In this document: positions 49,126-62,500 of the stretch, piece by piece
How positions within the stretch are numbered: position 1 is the first letter of the stretch
How the letters are laid out: each line of letters opens with the position of its first letter
Assembly: GCA_905250125.1 (NCBI GenBank)
Contig: CAJNOL010000205.1
Span: forward strand, 8,542 to 72,541
Length of the DNA: 64,000 bases
Reading direction: 5' to 3'
From: Rotaria sordida
Lineage: Eukaryota; Rotifera; Eurotatoria; Philodinida; Philodinidae
The notes under the pieces: model-generated
Databases searched by the model: none
Told to the model about the DNA's origin: nothing
What the model saw: the letters and a program-made list of their open reading frames with translations, nothing else
Made by a program: the position numbers and the translations under genes

Positions 49126-50320
49126 ATGTCTTCATCTACATTAATTCGAGTTCAACAATTATCATTATTCAATCAGAATTATTGTTCAAATAATAATAAT
49201 AATAACAAAAATGGCAATGAAAAACATACAATAAGCGTGTTTCGTTTATTTCTTCATATATTTGATTATATTTATTTATTCCATATAAATATATTTCTTT
49301 ATTTTTTATTACTTATTAAACGGATATTAATATTTTTTTTTGGTTTTTGGACATTTATTTTTGTTAGTTTACGTGGATCGAGAAAAACAGTAAAAACATG
49401 AAAGTTTTCTTAGATAACTAAAATAATAAATGATTATTTAGCTTATTCAATTTCAATCTGTTAAATATTATGATTGTCCTCTTCAACCAATATCTCTTCA
49501 TCGATTACGTATGTTGATTTTGTTTTTATTCATATATATATATCTAATAAATATTGTTTTATTTTTCTTTGAAAGATTTTCTTCCAAAAAAAATTCTAGT
49601 ATTAGATTTAGATGAAACTTTAATTCATTCTCATCATGATGGTCAAATGCGTGTTGACATAGGCAAACCCATTGGATCACCAGATTATATAATTCGTGTT
49701 GAAATTGAAAAACATCCAGTACGATTTTTTGTTTATAAAAGACCTCATGTTGATTATTTTCTTGAAACAGTAAGAAAATTAATTATTCGAATTTTTTTGT
49801 TCCATCTTGTTTATTGAATTATTTTAGGTTAGTAAATGGTATGAACTTGTTATATTTACTGCATCCATAGAAATTTATGGTGCTGCAGTTAGCGATAAAT
49901 TAGATAATAATCGAAATATTCTTTTACGTCGATTTTTTCGACAACATTGTACATTAGAATTTAATGCATATTCAAAAGATTTATCCGTTGTTAATAATGA
50001 TTTATCGCGAATATTTATTTTGGATAATAGTCCTTTTGCTTATCGTTCTTATCCATTAAATGCCATTCCTAGTAAATGAAATATATTTAAACAAAAAAAA
50101 TAATATTCTCTCAATATCTTTGTTTTGTTTTTCTTTAGTTAAATCATGGTTTTTTGATCCAACAGATACTTGTCTTCTATCATTACTTCCATTTCTTGAT
50201 GCATTAAGATTTTGTCATGATGTACGTTCTGTATTAGCAATGAATTTACATTTACATAAAAATTTAATGATGACAAATAGGAATTCATTAATCACACAAG
50301 TTCTGCCACCATCGACGTAA
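49126..50320 (+). CDS. CTDNEP1: CTD nuclear envelope phosphatase 1 (Dullard)
   Basis: CTDNEP1 is a serine/threonine phosphatase of the ER and nuclear envelope that acts on lipin. Five exons, 49126-49389, 49442-49508, 49576-49769, 49828-50071 and 50139-50320, give 316 residues (human 244). The HAD catalytic motif [15 protein letters not shown] is intact, with both DxDxT aspartates. Nearby are [79 protein letters not shown] and [20 protein letters not shown], all closely matching. The N-terminus has a longer hydrophobic region (about residues 37-80) than usual, compatible with one or two membrane helices, preceded by a polyasparagine run. The C-terminus extends about 25 residues beyond the usual end. 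Confidence 0.94.
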
Positions 50321-50774
50321 TAATAATAATATTTCGTTTGTGTTATGCGATTACTACTTCTTTTTTTTCTGTCAATTTCTTTCTTTTTGTATTTAACGTG
50401 CATTGTCATGTGTGTTTATGTGTCTTGTGAGAGAGAGAAGAAAAAAAAACGAAAAGCCCGGTTACGTCGCCAGACAGAACATGTTACTATTGTTATTCGA
50501 TACTTACAATCGTACACTATAACATCGAATGAACAAATGGGCAATAGCGACACTGTCGTTTTGTGTGTCGTATCCCTTTCTTTCTCTATACATCCCGCGT
50601 GATTTACTCATACGTTTACCTACCAAACGTCTTTTGTCGTCACTCTTTTTCTTCCTTTTGTATGTGGGATGAGGGCAAAATGAAGGCATTCAATCTCTTC
50701 TATTTTATTCGCTATCAATAAGTATTAGTTGTGTGCTTACGTACTTTTATTGGAAGAATCGATCGATCGATATA
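50321..50774. other. Intergenic spacer
   Basis: Contains ORFs on both strands without family features; not supported as genes. Confidence 0.5.
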
Positions 50775-51547
50775 ATGAAAAAAAACAAAGAATCCGATAA
50801 AATGACAAAAACTAATGATCAAACAGCGCCTGGTCATGTCAAACAAAGTAAAAAAAAATAACATAACATACACAAATTTGACTAAAATGTTCAATAATCA
50901 TCTATATATTATTTTATAGTTTGTCAAAATTTTTTATTACATTCGGATTCAGGTTTAGCTCATCGATTACAACAAGAAGAATGTAAGATCGATAATTATT
51001 ATAATAATATTTCTATTCATTGAATATAGTTGCTCAACATTTTGATCGAAATCGTACACATCGACGCGATTCGCGTCTAGGTGTAAAAACTGCTCGCAGC
51101 GTTGAAGAAGAAGAAAAACGAACTTTGGTTGCAAGACAAATAGATCTTTATCAACAACAACACAAAATGTTGGTATTTATTTCTTATTTTGATGTAAAAA
51201 AGAATTTGTCGTTTTTTTTCAATTACAGAGAAGAAAATGATGTTGCATTAGCACAACAATTACAAGAGGAAATGAATATTCAATCAAATTCAATAGATCG
51301 AACTGTTTATAATAATCATAATCATTCTTCTGGTGATCAAGTATGAATAAATAATATGTATTGATTAATATTCATCTTTCTTGCTATTTTTTTTTTCAAA
51401 TAACGGCAGAATTATTACGAAGACATTGGTGACCTATCAACATCTGATGATACAAGTAGTGATGAACAATTAGCACGAGTTTTACAAGAACAAGAACAAT
51501 TATTGTCTTCTTCTAATGGTTCGCGTTTTAATGCAACATTTATATAA
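50775..51547 (+). CDS. CCDC50: CCDC50 (Ymer)-like ubiquitin-binding adaptor
   Basis: Five exons, 50775-50847, 50920-50982, 51030-51168, 51229-51340 and 51410-51547, give about 174 residues. The core reads ICQNFLLHSDSGLAHRLQQE, then EFAQHFDRNRTHR, then DLYQQQHK. This matches the conserved N-terminal domain of CCDC50 (VCREF...[22 protein letters not shown]). Two later segments, EENDVALAQQLQEEMN and SDEQLARVLQEQEQLL, look like motif-interacting-with-ubiquitin helices (A-x-x-LQE). In animals CCDC50 links ubiquitinated receptors to signalling and autophagy. The exon 3 donor (AAAAT|GTTGG) is weak; an alternative would keep the intron. The predicted protein is much shorter than human CCDC50. Confidence 0.72.
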
Positions 51548-52549
51548 ATTGTATTTTTTTTTTTTTATCAAATGTATACTTTTCCATTCCGAACAAAAGA
51601 CATAATATAATGATGTGAGCTGGAAAGAATTTTTTTGTTAATTTTTGACTTTATATTTGTATTCTTTTGCCAATCATATTTGATAATGGATGATGCAAAT
51701 TTTTTGGGTCTTCTTAAAGACATCACTTGTTCTTCCTTATTGTCTAGTCAAAGACAGTTTAAATTTAGTGTCAGCTTCTTAGCAACTAGATGAATATTAC
51801 TCTAAACGTTCATAGGTTTACTCTTAACCATAAGGAAAATATATCGGTTTATATAATAGAGAAGCTTTTTTCCTATATTCTAAAAATGTAATAACGACTT
51901 TGGTTTGCAAGAAAATATCAAAAGAACAATATTGAAACATCAATATTTTTAAAGAGTTATGTAGAATAAGTTTAGATTGAAAGATTAATTATATATTTGT
52001 TGAATATTGATATGATGGTCATGAGAGCTGAGCATATATTCATACAATAATATTTCGTTGTGAAAAACTAATGTTATTAAACTGTTGATTACTTGTGTAG
52101 ACGGACACAATTGTCTACTATTTCTTGCTGTTATTGATTCTCGTTGTCTGCTCTTCCATAGATAGTAATATGATTAAAAATGAAAAAAGTACTATTCCAA
52201 ACTTATATGATTCTCTTCATTTTTCTTTCTAAACCCTTTTATATTCTTGATTAATAAATAAAACAAATATAAGAAGGTAGAAATTTGTGAGCTGCAAGGA
52301 TAGCAGTTATTTTGAATAACTTGTTTCAATCGTTTCGGGATACATGAATAAAGATTTTTTAATTTTTTTGTCGATGAAGTTTCAATCCACAATTGAATAA
52401 TATAGTATGTTTAAATTATTCTATAATCTGTACTTGATATTCTATTGATTGTTTATCAATTATTGACCATCTATTGTCTATTATATTTAAATCTGAAAAA
52501 CTTGATAACTATTGTAGAAGAGTAACGTTTTTCTTTTTCAAATATTTCT
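51548..52549. other. Intergenic, no supported gene
   Basis: AT-rich with no recognised features; the right end may already be part of the transposon relic. Confidence 0.5.
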
Positions 52550-53306
52550 ATGTTTTTGCAGCCATATGTAGTCGTGCGTTCTCATGTTGAAATTTAGCGT
52601 AGGACCAATCAAGTACTGGAAATCGAGACAATTCTGATGACAGACTCATGTGAAATATTGCAATATATTTAGATGGATCAATATTTCCTTCATGAAAAAA
52701 AAAGTAAATCATTAACTTCGAAATATGTTAAACATGCGGAAATACCTAAAACCATCATCTTTATGTGAATGTAGTTGTGATCGTTCAAATCATTCTTTAT
52801 TATAACCATATCGAAATATATAAATTTTGTTACATCTCTTTAATAATTCGAAGCGATTTTCATTACTAAAAATTATTCTTGCTCAGTCTTTTGTTGTCTA
52901 ATGGAAATGTTGCCAGCATCGGTTCACTCATTTCTGTCTCTGTTGACGATTAGCTGTTGAGTTCTTCGATGAATATAACTGATTAAGCCAAAACTCTTGA
53001 GTATACACGGCTAATCGTACTTTGCCCGATAGCTCCATCGAAATGAACTTGAACATATACAACTAACTCATTTAATAGTATTGTATGATTACGTAATTAT
53101 TCCAATTTAATTGCACGTTTTTATCTTTCAGTGAGTTTTGAAGGACGACTACCATCAAGTTTTGTTGCGAAAGTATGTCTTGTATTATATTTACGAATAG
53201 TTTGCATAATAGAATTTCGTGATATTTCACTATGTTTAGCAACCATATCTTTAGATATTTCAACTTTATGCAACAGTAATTTTCTTTCCATTATTTTCGA
53301 AAGCAA
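52550..53306 (-). pseudogene. Dead Tc1/mariner-family transposase
   Basis: The N-terminal part (53306-53121) reads SEISRNSIMQTIRKY, then GSRPSKLTER, the helix-turn-helix/GRP layout of Tc1 transposases. Farther along the minus strand, after frameshifts and stops, come IIFSNENRFEL (expected FSDExRFEL, catalytic Asp changed to Asn) and, near 52610-52560, LDWSYAKFQHENARLHMA (expected QDNAxxH, Asp changed to Glu). Both readable catalytic aspartates are altered, so it is inactive. Terminal repeats could not be placed. Confidence 0.7.
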
Positions 53307-56300
53307 GGTAGTTTTGAGATTACAAAAGACAAATCGTCCGATACTACAATTTTTCAGGCTAATTTCTCCTAATCAACATAGATTGTGGAATCAGAAACAA
53401 ACTCTCAAACAAGGATGCTCCTGTATGATCGTAACACTATCATCAATATCAAAGGGTGTGTACGATTTAATCAACGACGAATCTATAGCCTTGACTTGAA
53501 GTGTATCCTCAGAGTAGAAAATATTTTTTGAAGTCTCGCTGATATAGTTTCAGTTCATGTATTACTCTCTTTTGCAAGAATAACTGCTGTTGCATCCCTA
53601 TCACTTAAATCTGACACTAATGATAATCGAAATATTGAACTATACAATGCGAATATCATATGACATGGCGTTGTCTATAGAGAAAATGTCATCAATCTGT
53701 GGAACTACAAGCTGTCAAACTGATTTGTTGTGAATGAAGCAAGAATCGTTTAGCTGATATTTATGACATTCTGAGTGAAAGTCACAATTTGATTTGCTAA
53801 AAAGAAAATCAGAATATGAACAATGTTTTTTTTTATCCTTATCATGTCCTATCATTTTGGAACAACACTTTTTTCATTTTAACCATATTACTATATGTGG
53901 AAGAATAAACAAAGAGAATAAACAATAGCAAGAGAGAGTAGACAATCATGCGCATCTAATCAGATAATCAACGGTTCAATAACATTAGGTTCTCACAATA
54001 GAATAAATATTATCGTACGAGTGTATATGAGGTTCCTATGGTTTTGGGATATCCTGTAGAAAGATGCAGAATGTTAGCCTTTTTTCTAATGGTGAAAACC
54101 AGGTGTTAATAGCTGTTTCCGTTGAGGAGCTATTCGAAAAACAGCCACTCTTCTTTTATTTTGAAATCGGATACTTGTAATGCTGGTGTACTTCTTGAAT
54201 ACTATTCTAAATTATTTTGTAAGCCTAACAACATTCTGTAAATATGATACAGGAACTTTTGAAAGTCAAACAAAATTTTCAGCTGGTAATGGATTTCATA
54301 CAGTTTCAATGCTTCTCGCTCTCAAGATAGTTATTCAAACATTCCATGAAATGAATCATATTTTGATTCCGATTGATATTCATAATTGAAAATGTTTAAA
54401 GCTAATTTTTATACGAAATATAATATTTACTCGATGGCTAAATCTGAAGAGTGGGAAGAATATTGCAATCATACAAAATCCTTTGAAAAGAAAAAGGAAA
54501 TTTAGAATGAGTGTTCACCATGGAGAAGTTATCAATTCATCAAAATATGAAATAGAATTTTTGAAGGAACGAACTTTAACAGTTGTTGAATATATATAAG
54601 AGTGATAAGCATTTGATTCGATTCTTTGTTTCAAGCAATCAAGTTACTCTTCAGATCATATAATGGAAACTAAAATTGTTCATCTAACTCTAATGATGCA
54701 TTTAATATTCGAAAATATTCAGTAACCATAAAGAATCAATTAGCATTCAATATGAACTGATTTGTTTTATTATCTTAAAAAAATCCTATTATGACAAACT
54801 GTGCTAAAGTTTTGTGCTGATCTACTGAATAAAAGATGGTTCGAAAGTTTTCTAATGTGTCGATAATCGTATGTGTTTGTGTTAGACGTGCACTGAACCT
54901 CAGAGTAGACTGAAAATTCTCGATAAGGTCATTCGCATCCCTTCAGCAATAGCAAACAATACTGAAAAGTAAAAATCAAGAGAGAAAAGCTAATCCTGGA
55001 CCATATGATCCTAGAATAGATTCAGAATATAATGGTAATAGTTTGACACTAGTACACCGTTCAAGTATTACCATCAATTATATTATCTCATGATATTTCT
55101 TCAGTCAATCAGGTTTTCTTCATGTTGTTCGATAGAATGTCATTCAAGAAATTCGATTGGCTAAGCAACATTCGTGAAAAAATACTCTGATTGACTGAAG
55201 AGAGATCATGAGAAAATAGAAGTGGTCCTATAGTCCAAGATCCGTTTTTCCCTTCTGTGATATGTACTCTTCAGTATTGATTATTATAGCTATAGATATG
55301 TGCATGATCTAGTTCGAGATTCTCGATACAAGGAATAACCGAATTCGGTAAGTTCGGATTCGATGCATGCTTAGACAGGTATAGATCAAGGTAAGAACAG
55401 TATTTGAGTAAGAAATTACATTTAACGTAAAAAAAATGATTTTAATGGAAAGAATTATGTAAGTCAAAACTAGTAAATACGTAATAATCAATGATAAACT
55501 TGTTCTTAATAATTTATTTTTCTTTATCAATATTAAACAAAGAACGACCCTTGACAAAGAATCTTATATGAAACGAAAAATAAACATATCTTTATTGTCT
55601 TCCTTTGGTGTCCCATGGATATATATATATATATACTACCTGGTTTTTTGTTCTATATTTATTTCTATCTTGTCAAGATATCAATTACATTACATGTCTT
55701 TGTCATCTTATTGTTCTGTTTCGTCAAATTTTCTCCGCAGTTTGCAGGAAGATAACTGTGTCGGTTACATTAGCGGGCACACCGTTGCTAGTAGTCACTC
55801 CTGATATCATCACTTTATTTTTGCCTGCTTTCTTCTTCTCCTTTCTATATGTTGTGTTGTTCGTCTGTGGTTAGTCCGTCAACTCATCCACAACCCTGTT
55901 CCTTCTATTGCAATAACCGTATCAAAATATAGAAATAGTAGATGGTATGTGCATAAGTTTGAATTATTCCATGATATATTAACATGAGCATAATTGTCAA
56001 TTCAATGAGGAAAAAGCTGATTTCCACCAAACGATCTAAGAAAGTTAAGAGATTTTCTGAAGCAGATGTTTTCGAAAAATAATTGTTTCATACTATAGAA
56101 AAAAAAGGGCCTACGTAGATTATTACAATCATGAGATCAGGAAAACATCGATTCTTTACACGTTACATTGAGTAACGAAAAAGTCTATGGAAATTATCTT
56201 TGAAATAACGAAGTTATAATGCATTTTTTCAACAAGACAGCAAGATTCACTACAGGCTTATCTTGAAAATCTATTTTCCAACTATATTTGCTTCAGATCT

Positions 56301-57504
56301 TTTACATAGAAAGCCGATCTTTCATTGCCAATGTTCAACAACAAAAACATTCGAACATTTTGATATCAATGAACCGAAGATGAAAGCTATGGTTTTGCTA
56401 AAAACATCATAAGATATGAGAACCTTTTTTCTTAAAATATTTTTAATGCTCATCAGATCCCAGCAAATTCGAGATATAGTGTATAAGTAATACATAAACA
56501 ATGCCTCGAAAAATTAAGTGAAAAACATATATATATATATATGAAATTTTTCATTTCTTTATATACGAGCTATTGACACAACTTCTATTGCCATCAGACT
56601 AATAATGAAAATAATTTTACACTAGAAGATATCGATATATACATAAGAATAGTCTCGATAAGGTTCAATATTTAATGATTCATTAATCTTATCCATTGGA
56701 TAATTCAAATTCATTTAAAATAGAAATGTATTCAATGGACAAAAGTTACTTTGAAAGCTCATAAATAAAGTAATGAAAAGTTTCCAGAGTTGTGTTTTAT
56801 TTGATTTTTTAGTTTATTAAAAATTCTATTTATAGTTCAAACTTTAACAATTGCTCGTTTTCACTGGCTTTTTTTCTCAGTAAATTAGATAATTAACTCT
56901 ATAGAAGTAGAGATTTATCGTTCTGTTTAGAAAGAGACACCATAAATAATACCATCTCAAAAATTTTAAACATATTCGCTCTCGATACAAAAACAGATGA
57001 AAGTCATTGATAGTGATCAATTGATAATTTATGGCATTCAGAAAAAAAAGTCAACTTTCTTCATCTTCTTATATAAATCTACAAAAAATCTATTCTAAGA
57101 CACTACTATGAGTAATAAAATAGACGCACGAAAGAACTATTTTTGGTTCTTAATGACATAAAGGTATGAAAAAGATGTTATATATTATACGACAGTGATC
57201 GATCAATTTGACAGTGTCATGAACTTTTTTTTGTGTAATACATTTCTTTGCAATTTAATGAGTGACATAAGAGTACAAAAAAATCTTTAGAATCAGCTCT
57301 TGTCAATTTGTAAGAAATTACTGTAAGATTGGTTTGAAGCAATTAGAGTCACATTTTTTGTAATTTCTTGGTTCTAATATACATTAAATATTTAAAAGTA
57401 CACATATCCATTCTCATATTTAGACGAGTTAACTTATACAAGAACATGAAAGTTATCCTCACTAATGTTAAAAACTTGAATGAAGCAGTACTATCTATAG
57501 TTAT
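53307..57504. other. Gene-poor, repeat-derived interval
   Basis: About 4.2 kb with no supportable gene. ORFs near 54180 and 55568 are short and have no family match that I recognise. An inverted-repeat unit sits at 54994-55243. The composition is a little less AT-rich than the genic blocks, consistent with decayed mobile DNA. Confidence 0.45.
54994..55243. repeat. Imperfect inverted-repeat (foldback) unit
   Basis: The left end TCCTGGACCATATGATCC is an approximate complement of the right end (minus strand TCTTGGACTATAGGACC). A second pairing, CTCATGAT...TTCTTCAGTCAATCAG against its complement near 55190-55215, lies inside. It is non-coding. Confidence 0.4.
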
Positions 57505-57726
57505 TGTAACGATAAATAAGGGGAGAGAGAGATGTTATGACAGACTGGAGGAGTAGCTTACCGCTATCCTCGGTAATGATGTTTATTAGCTACTCTACAT
57601 CTCCAGAATGTGCCTATTGCACATTCAACACAACCTTATATGTGATAGAGAAACAAAGAGAGAGACGACACAGAGAGAACAATCGAGAGAGGAAGAGCAG
57701 TGAGCCGTGACGTATATATCGGCACA
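57505..57726 (-). repeat. 3' LTR of the LTR element
   Basis: Near-identical to the copy at 59207-59429; I count roughly seven single-base differences. Contains AG-rich tracts (GAGAGAGAG) and a TATATA near one end. Confidence 0.8.
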
Positions 57727-59206
57727 CCCTCCCACTCAGATGAGATGCGCTCCTGAGCGTCTTTACAATTTAGAAAAAAAAGAGACGATCAAAATAAATT
57801 AATTGGATGACAGAAAAATTAAATTAAAACAAGTTCACCGCTTGAACTTAATTGTAGAAATCAAAGTAATACACAAACAAAAATTTCGACTTTCACACAT
57901 AACTTCATATCAACACACGTTTTCGCAGTATCATAGCATCAAGTCAAGAACATAGCAGTCAAGAAAAGAGAAACAAACTTTTTGAAGAACTAGTCGCGAC
58001 ATTTCAAACTCACAAATTCGGCATCACATTTCAAATGTAAATAGAATCTAATTCGACACGGATACGGCATACAAATATTAATCTTCATAACTTTAATCAT
58101 CGTACAAGAAAAAATTTTAACAGAGTACCCAGAAATAAAATAGTAGTATAGAAAAGAAACATAGAATTCATAACACATATTATCAGTCACGCTTTTTCGC
58201 ACATTTCCAAATTCATAGAATATAATTTCGAACAGCAGCACATATCAATTTCACAGAACGAGAGAAAAAAAAAACAAGTAATCAGTTACACAATTTCAGT
58301 ACAATTTTAGTCATAAGTAGACAGGTAAATATTCTAATTCATACAGTACAGAAACTCTTGTCTAGTGCATAAACGATACCTAGAACGGTTTCTTTATATA
58401 TCTTACTTTATAGATTAGTATAAAACGAACACATAACTTTAAAAAAATATCGCGACACATTTTGATTATCTACCTAACCGAAGATAAGAGGTCATTATTT
58501 ATCCTATCTTCTATGTATCCTTCGTTGAGGAAGAAAAAAAAATTTCACACTTTCCAATCAATGTCATCAATTGCATTACTTTCATTTTCAAAATGTCCAC
58601 TGGCTCCAGGCATTTTGAGGATAATATCTTCTTCGTTTTAATTTTGTGCTTCTTCTAATATCTGATTGTTACACATCATTAGTCAGCAAGATGTTTAGTA
58701 GGATGAACTGTTGGTGGTGATCGACAACAAGAGGTGAATCTTGATGATGAATGAATATCAATTGTTTACGGCCGATAGACAATTGATTTCATGCTCATCG
58801 ATATCCATTTGTTCTTTCGTCGATTCTTTTTTTTTTTTTTTGTTGACAGAGAAAATAATTGAATGATGGTCGGAATGACTCATAGATTCGAGGAGAAATG
58901 ACATGAAACGTGTAGATGTTACAAGGGAAAGTGCGGCAATCCTACGCACTGCCGGCTCCTAGGCTGAGCCGCCCTTTAGTACGTTCACTGATGGTCTGTG
59001 ACAGTGCCGAACGGCCTTAATACACTGCCATGTCATTCACCTCTACTCGCTGAATGCATGCATTCGTCACTCATTCAAATTATTTCTCATACCTTGATAT
59101 TCACTTGTATCTTCACTGGAAGTTTGATAATTTTGAATTCTTCTTGATTCTGGAATCTTCCAACTTCGTTTCAGAATATGCATGTATTCGCTCGCCAGGG
59201 TCGACA

Positions 59207-59429
59207 TGTAACGATAAATAAGGGAGAGAGAGAGATGTTATGACAGACTGGAGGAGTAGCTTACCGCTACCCTCGGTAATGATGTTTATTAGCTACTCTA
59301 CATCTCCAGAATGTGCCTATTGTACATTCAACACAACCTTATATATGATAGAGCAACAAAGAGAGAGACGACACAGAGAGAACAATAGAGAGAGGAAGAG
59401 CAGTGAGCCGTGACGTATATATCGGCGCA
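59207..59429 (-). repeat. 5' LTR of the LTR element
   Basis: Partner of 57505-57726. Its outer end lies about 100 bp upstream of the glycosidase start codon, so its plus-strand side abuts that gene's promoter. Confidence 0.8.
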
Positions 59430-59528
59430 TTTATATCATACATATATATGTATTTTTAGAAATTTTTAATATTCATTTGAATAATCAAATTTCATGTAGA
59501 CATTTATTATATTCTATATTATAATTGA

Positions 59529-62500
59529 ATGATTAAAAAGCATATAATGTTATTCATTTATTCAAGTGTCCTAGCAAGTGTTTTTATTCCAATTATTTAT
59601 TGTCAAACAATTTATGAATTATTAGATTCATTTAGATTTTTAAATGAAGGTACAATATCAAGTTCTGAGATTTATGAATATCAATATGAATTTACATTCT
59701 ATACAGAACCAGAAAATGTAACACGAGAAAAATTTGCATGGGTAGAAGAAGTTGTTCGACCGTATTTATATCAAAAAGATCCAACTAAACCTTTACAATG
59801 TAATTCAAATCCATTATTAACCGGTATCGATTTACCTGGTGCTGATTTTTTATCAATAATACCACCATTAGCTGATCCATCTCATTGTAATACATTATGT
59901 TGTACATATATGTCATGCACTGCATGGTCATATGCTTCCTTAGCACCATCAGATTTTAATAGTTGTAAAAAAGGACAACCATGTTGTTATTTAAAAACAT
60001 ATATACCAGCATCTGTTCCTAATCAAGATATTATATCGGCAACGATGAATCGTACATGTCCATATAATCATCCACCAACTGGACTAAGATCAGCTGTACC
60101 ATTAGGTGGTATAACAACAGGTTCAATAGAATTACGCGGTGATGGAACATTTCATGAATGGACAATTGAAAGTCAATCACCAGCTGCTGGAGCAAAATTT
60201 GGTGTTGTTGATGATGCATTATTAGTAATTCGATTAAGAAATTTACAAACAAATGAAAATCATACTCGATTAATACGTACACATTCAAATCATAATTTCG
60301 ATGGTATAGACACAATTAAATATCATGGATCATATCCTGTCAGTAAATTAGGATTAATTGATTATAAATTAATAGCAAATATGGATTTATATGCTTATTC
60401 AATATTTAAACCAGGTGATTTAAATCGTTCGATGACACCAGCAATTATTTATTCATTAAATATTGAAAATCCAAATGATTATCCAATTGGTATTGATTTT
60501 ATGTATAATGTACCATTATCAGTACAAATCGATCAAACAAGACTTTCTAAAACTGTAATACAACAAATAATAAGTAATACATATACTCAATGTATATCAT
60601 ATTGTGATCAAAATAACTTATGTGCTTCATGGAATTGGCATATTGTTAATAATCAAAGTACATGTTTATTATATAGTGATATTGGTAATAATGTTTATTT
60701 AAGTGGTCATGTTAGTGGTGTACGTGGACAATGGACATATAATAGAACTGGTCCATTAGTATTAGATCGTCCAGGAAAAATGCCTGCAAATGGTCAATAT
60801 GTATTATGGCCATTTCTATCATCTGATCAAACAATGACAGCGACTATTGATAATGATATTAATAATATCTTAAGTAATTTTTCAATAAATGGTGGATGGT
60901 TTGAACAAACTGAATTAAAAGGATCTGCTGCTAATGGTGCTGTTTCTATTTCAACAAAATTACAGCCTGGTGAAAAAAAGACTTTATCAATATTATTTGC
61001 TTGGTATTTTCCTCATCATTATTGGTTAGATTTACCATTAGATAATTATTATTCATTATTATTTAATAATGTAACAACGGTTGGACAATCAATTGGAATA
61101 GACAAAAATGATGATAGTCAATTGAAAATAATTATAAAAGATATATTAACATTACATAACCTTTATTTTAATTCGAATTTACCCGATTATTTAGTTGATT
61201 CATTAATAAATAGTGCTTCTCATATGCGTAGTGCAATGTATTTTTCTAATGGTGATTGGCGACAATGGGAAGCATATGATTGTAATGATGTTGATAGTGT
61301 ACATAATGATCATCAACGTCATTTACCATATATTTTATATTTTCCTGAAACAGAAAAAATTAAAATGTATACATGGGCTAAATATCAACAAAATGATGGA
61401 ATGATACAAGAAACATTTACAGTTGGTTGTATGGGTGATACAGCACCATATGATCAACATGGTGGAAGAAATATGGGAGATGTAACAACAATATTCATAT
61501 TAGAAACATTAGAATTATATCGTTGGACAAATGATTTTACTTTTTTAAAAGATATGTATCCACATGTTGTAGCAGGTATAAAATGGCAATTAAGTGTATC
61601 ATCTCAATTAGGTTTACCAGAACATTTAGAATGTACATATGATATACCATATATGAGTCAATATCCAACAACAACATTTAATTCATTCATGCATTTAGCT
61701 GCATTACGTGCATGTATGGAATTAACATTGATTATGAATGATACAATTACATATAATGAATGTTATAAATCGTACTTTATTGCTGTTACACAAATTAATC
61801 AATTATTATGGTATAATGATAGTATAGATACAGGTTATTTCTTAGCTTATACAGGTGGACAAGGTGAAAAAGCAATATTTACAGATGCATTGTATGGTCA
61901 AGTATTAGCATTTACATATGGATTAGGTCCTTTATATAGTATATCAAAAATGAAAAAACATTTAGAAAGTGAAGTACGATTAGCTGATACACCATATGGT
62001 TTAAGAATGTTAACTGGACGAGAACCATTAACAAATCCACAAGATAATTCTATATGGATGGGTGCATCACAAGATTGGTCTGTATTAAATTTATGGTTTA
62101 ATATGGATTTCGATAGTGCATTAATACAATCTGTAAAAGGTTTAAATCATGTACGACAAACATTAAATGATCAATGGAATACACATGGTTTATATGCAGG
62201 TGATGGTTATGGTATCGGAGGAAAACCATGGGTTACATCACATTATGGTTTTCATATGGTCTTATGGCATTTACCATTTGCAATTACAGGTCAATATACA
62301 GATTTAACAAAAGGTATATTATTATTTTCACCCAAATTACGATCACCATTTATTTTGCCTGTACTTATTCCGAATATTTTTGGTTCAATAAGTGCAACTC
62401 CATTATTAAATGGACAATCATCGTATACATTTACATTATCAATTGGAAATTTATCTTTGAATGTACTTGCTATTAATAATGTGAAATATCCACGTAGTAT

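Larger units (their letters stand above)
57505..59429 (-). mobile_element. Non-autonomous LTR retrotransposon (TRIM/LARD-like)
   Basis: Two direct repeats of about 222 bp bound about 1.48 kb. On the minus strand each begins TGTGCCG or TGCGCCG and ends CGTTACA, the TG...CA form of LTRs. Immediately before the minus-strand 3' LTR lies GAGTGGGAGGG, a good polypurine tract, which sets the orientation. Flanks GTTAT and TTTAT are a probable 5-bp target duplication with one change. The interior has no protease, reverse transcriptase or integrase. It has a few short ORFs, one near the 5' end beginning MHILKRSW, and a GC-richer region around 58930-59035. No tRNA primer site could be assigned after the 5' LTR. 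Confidence 0.75.

Noticed and set aside
53131..53499. 122-codon plus-strand ORF
   Set aside because: It is antisense to the Tc1-type transposase relic and has no features of its own.
58510..58525. GTATCCTT resembling a U12-type intron donor
   Set aside because: It lies inside the LTR element interior with no flanking coding sequence or matching branch site.
60031..60315. 94-codon minus ORF within the glycosidase
   Set aside because: Shadow of the 1003-residue plus-strand ORF.
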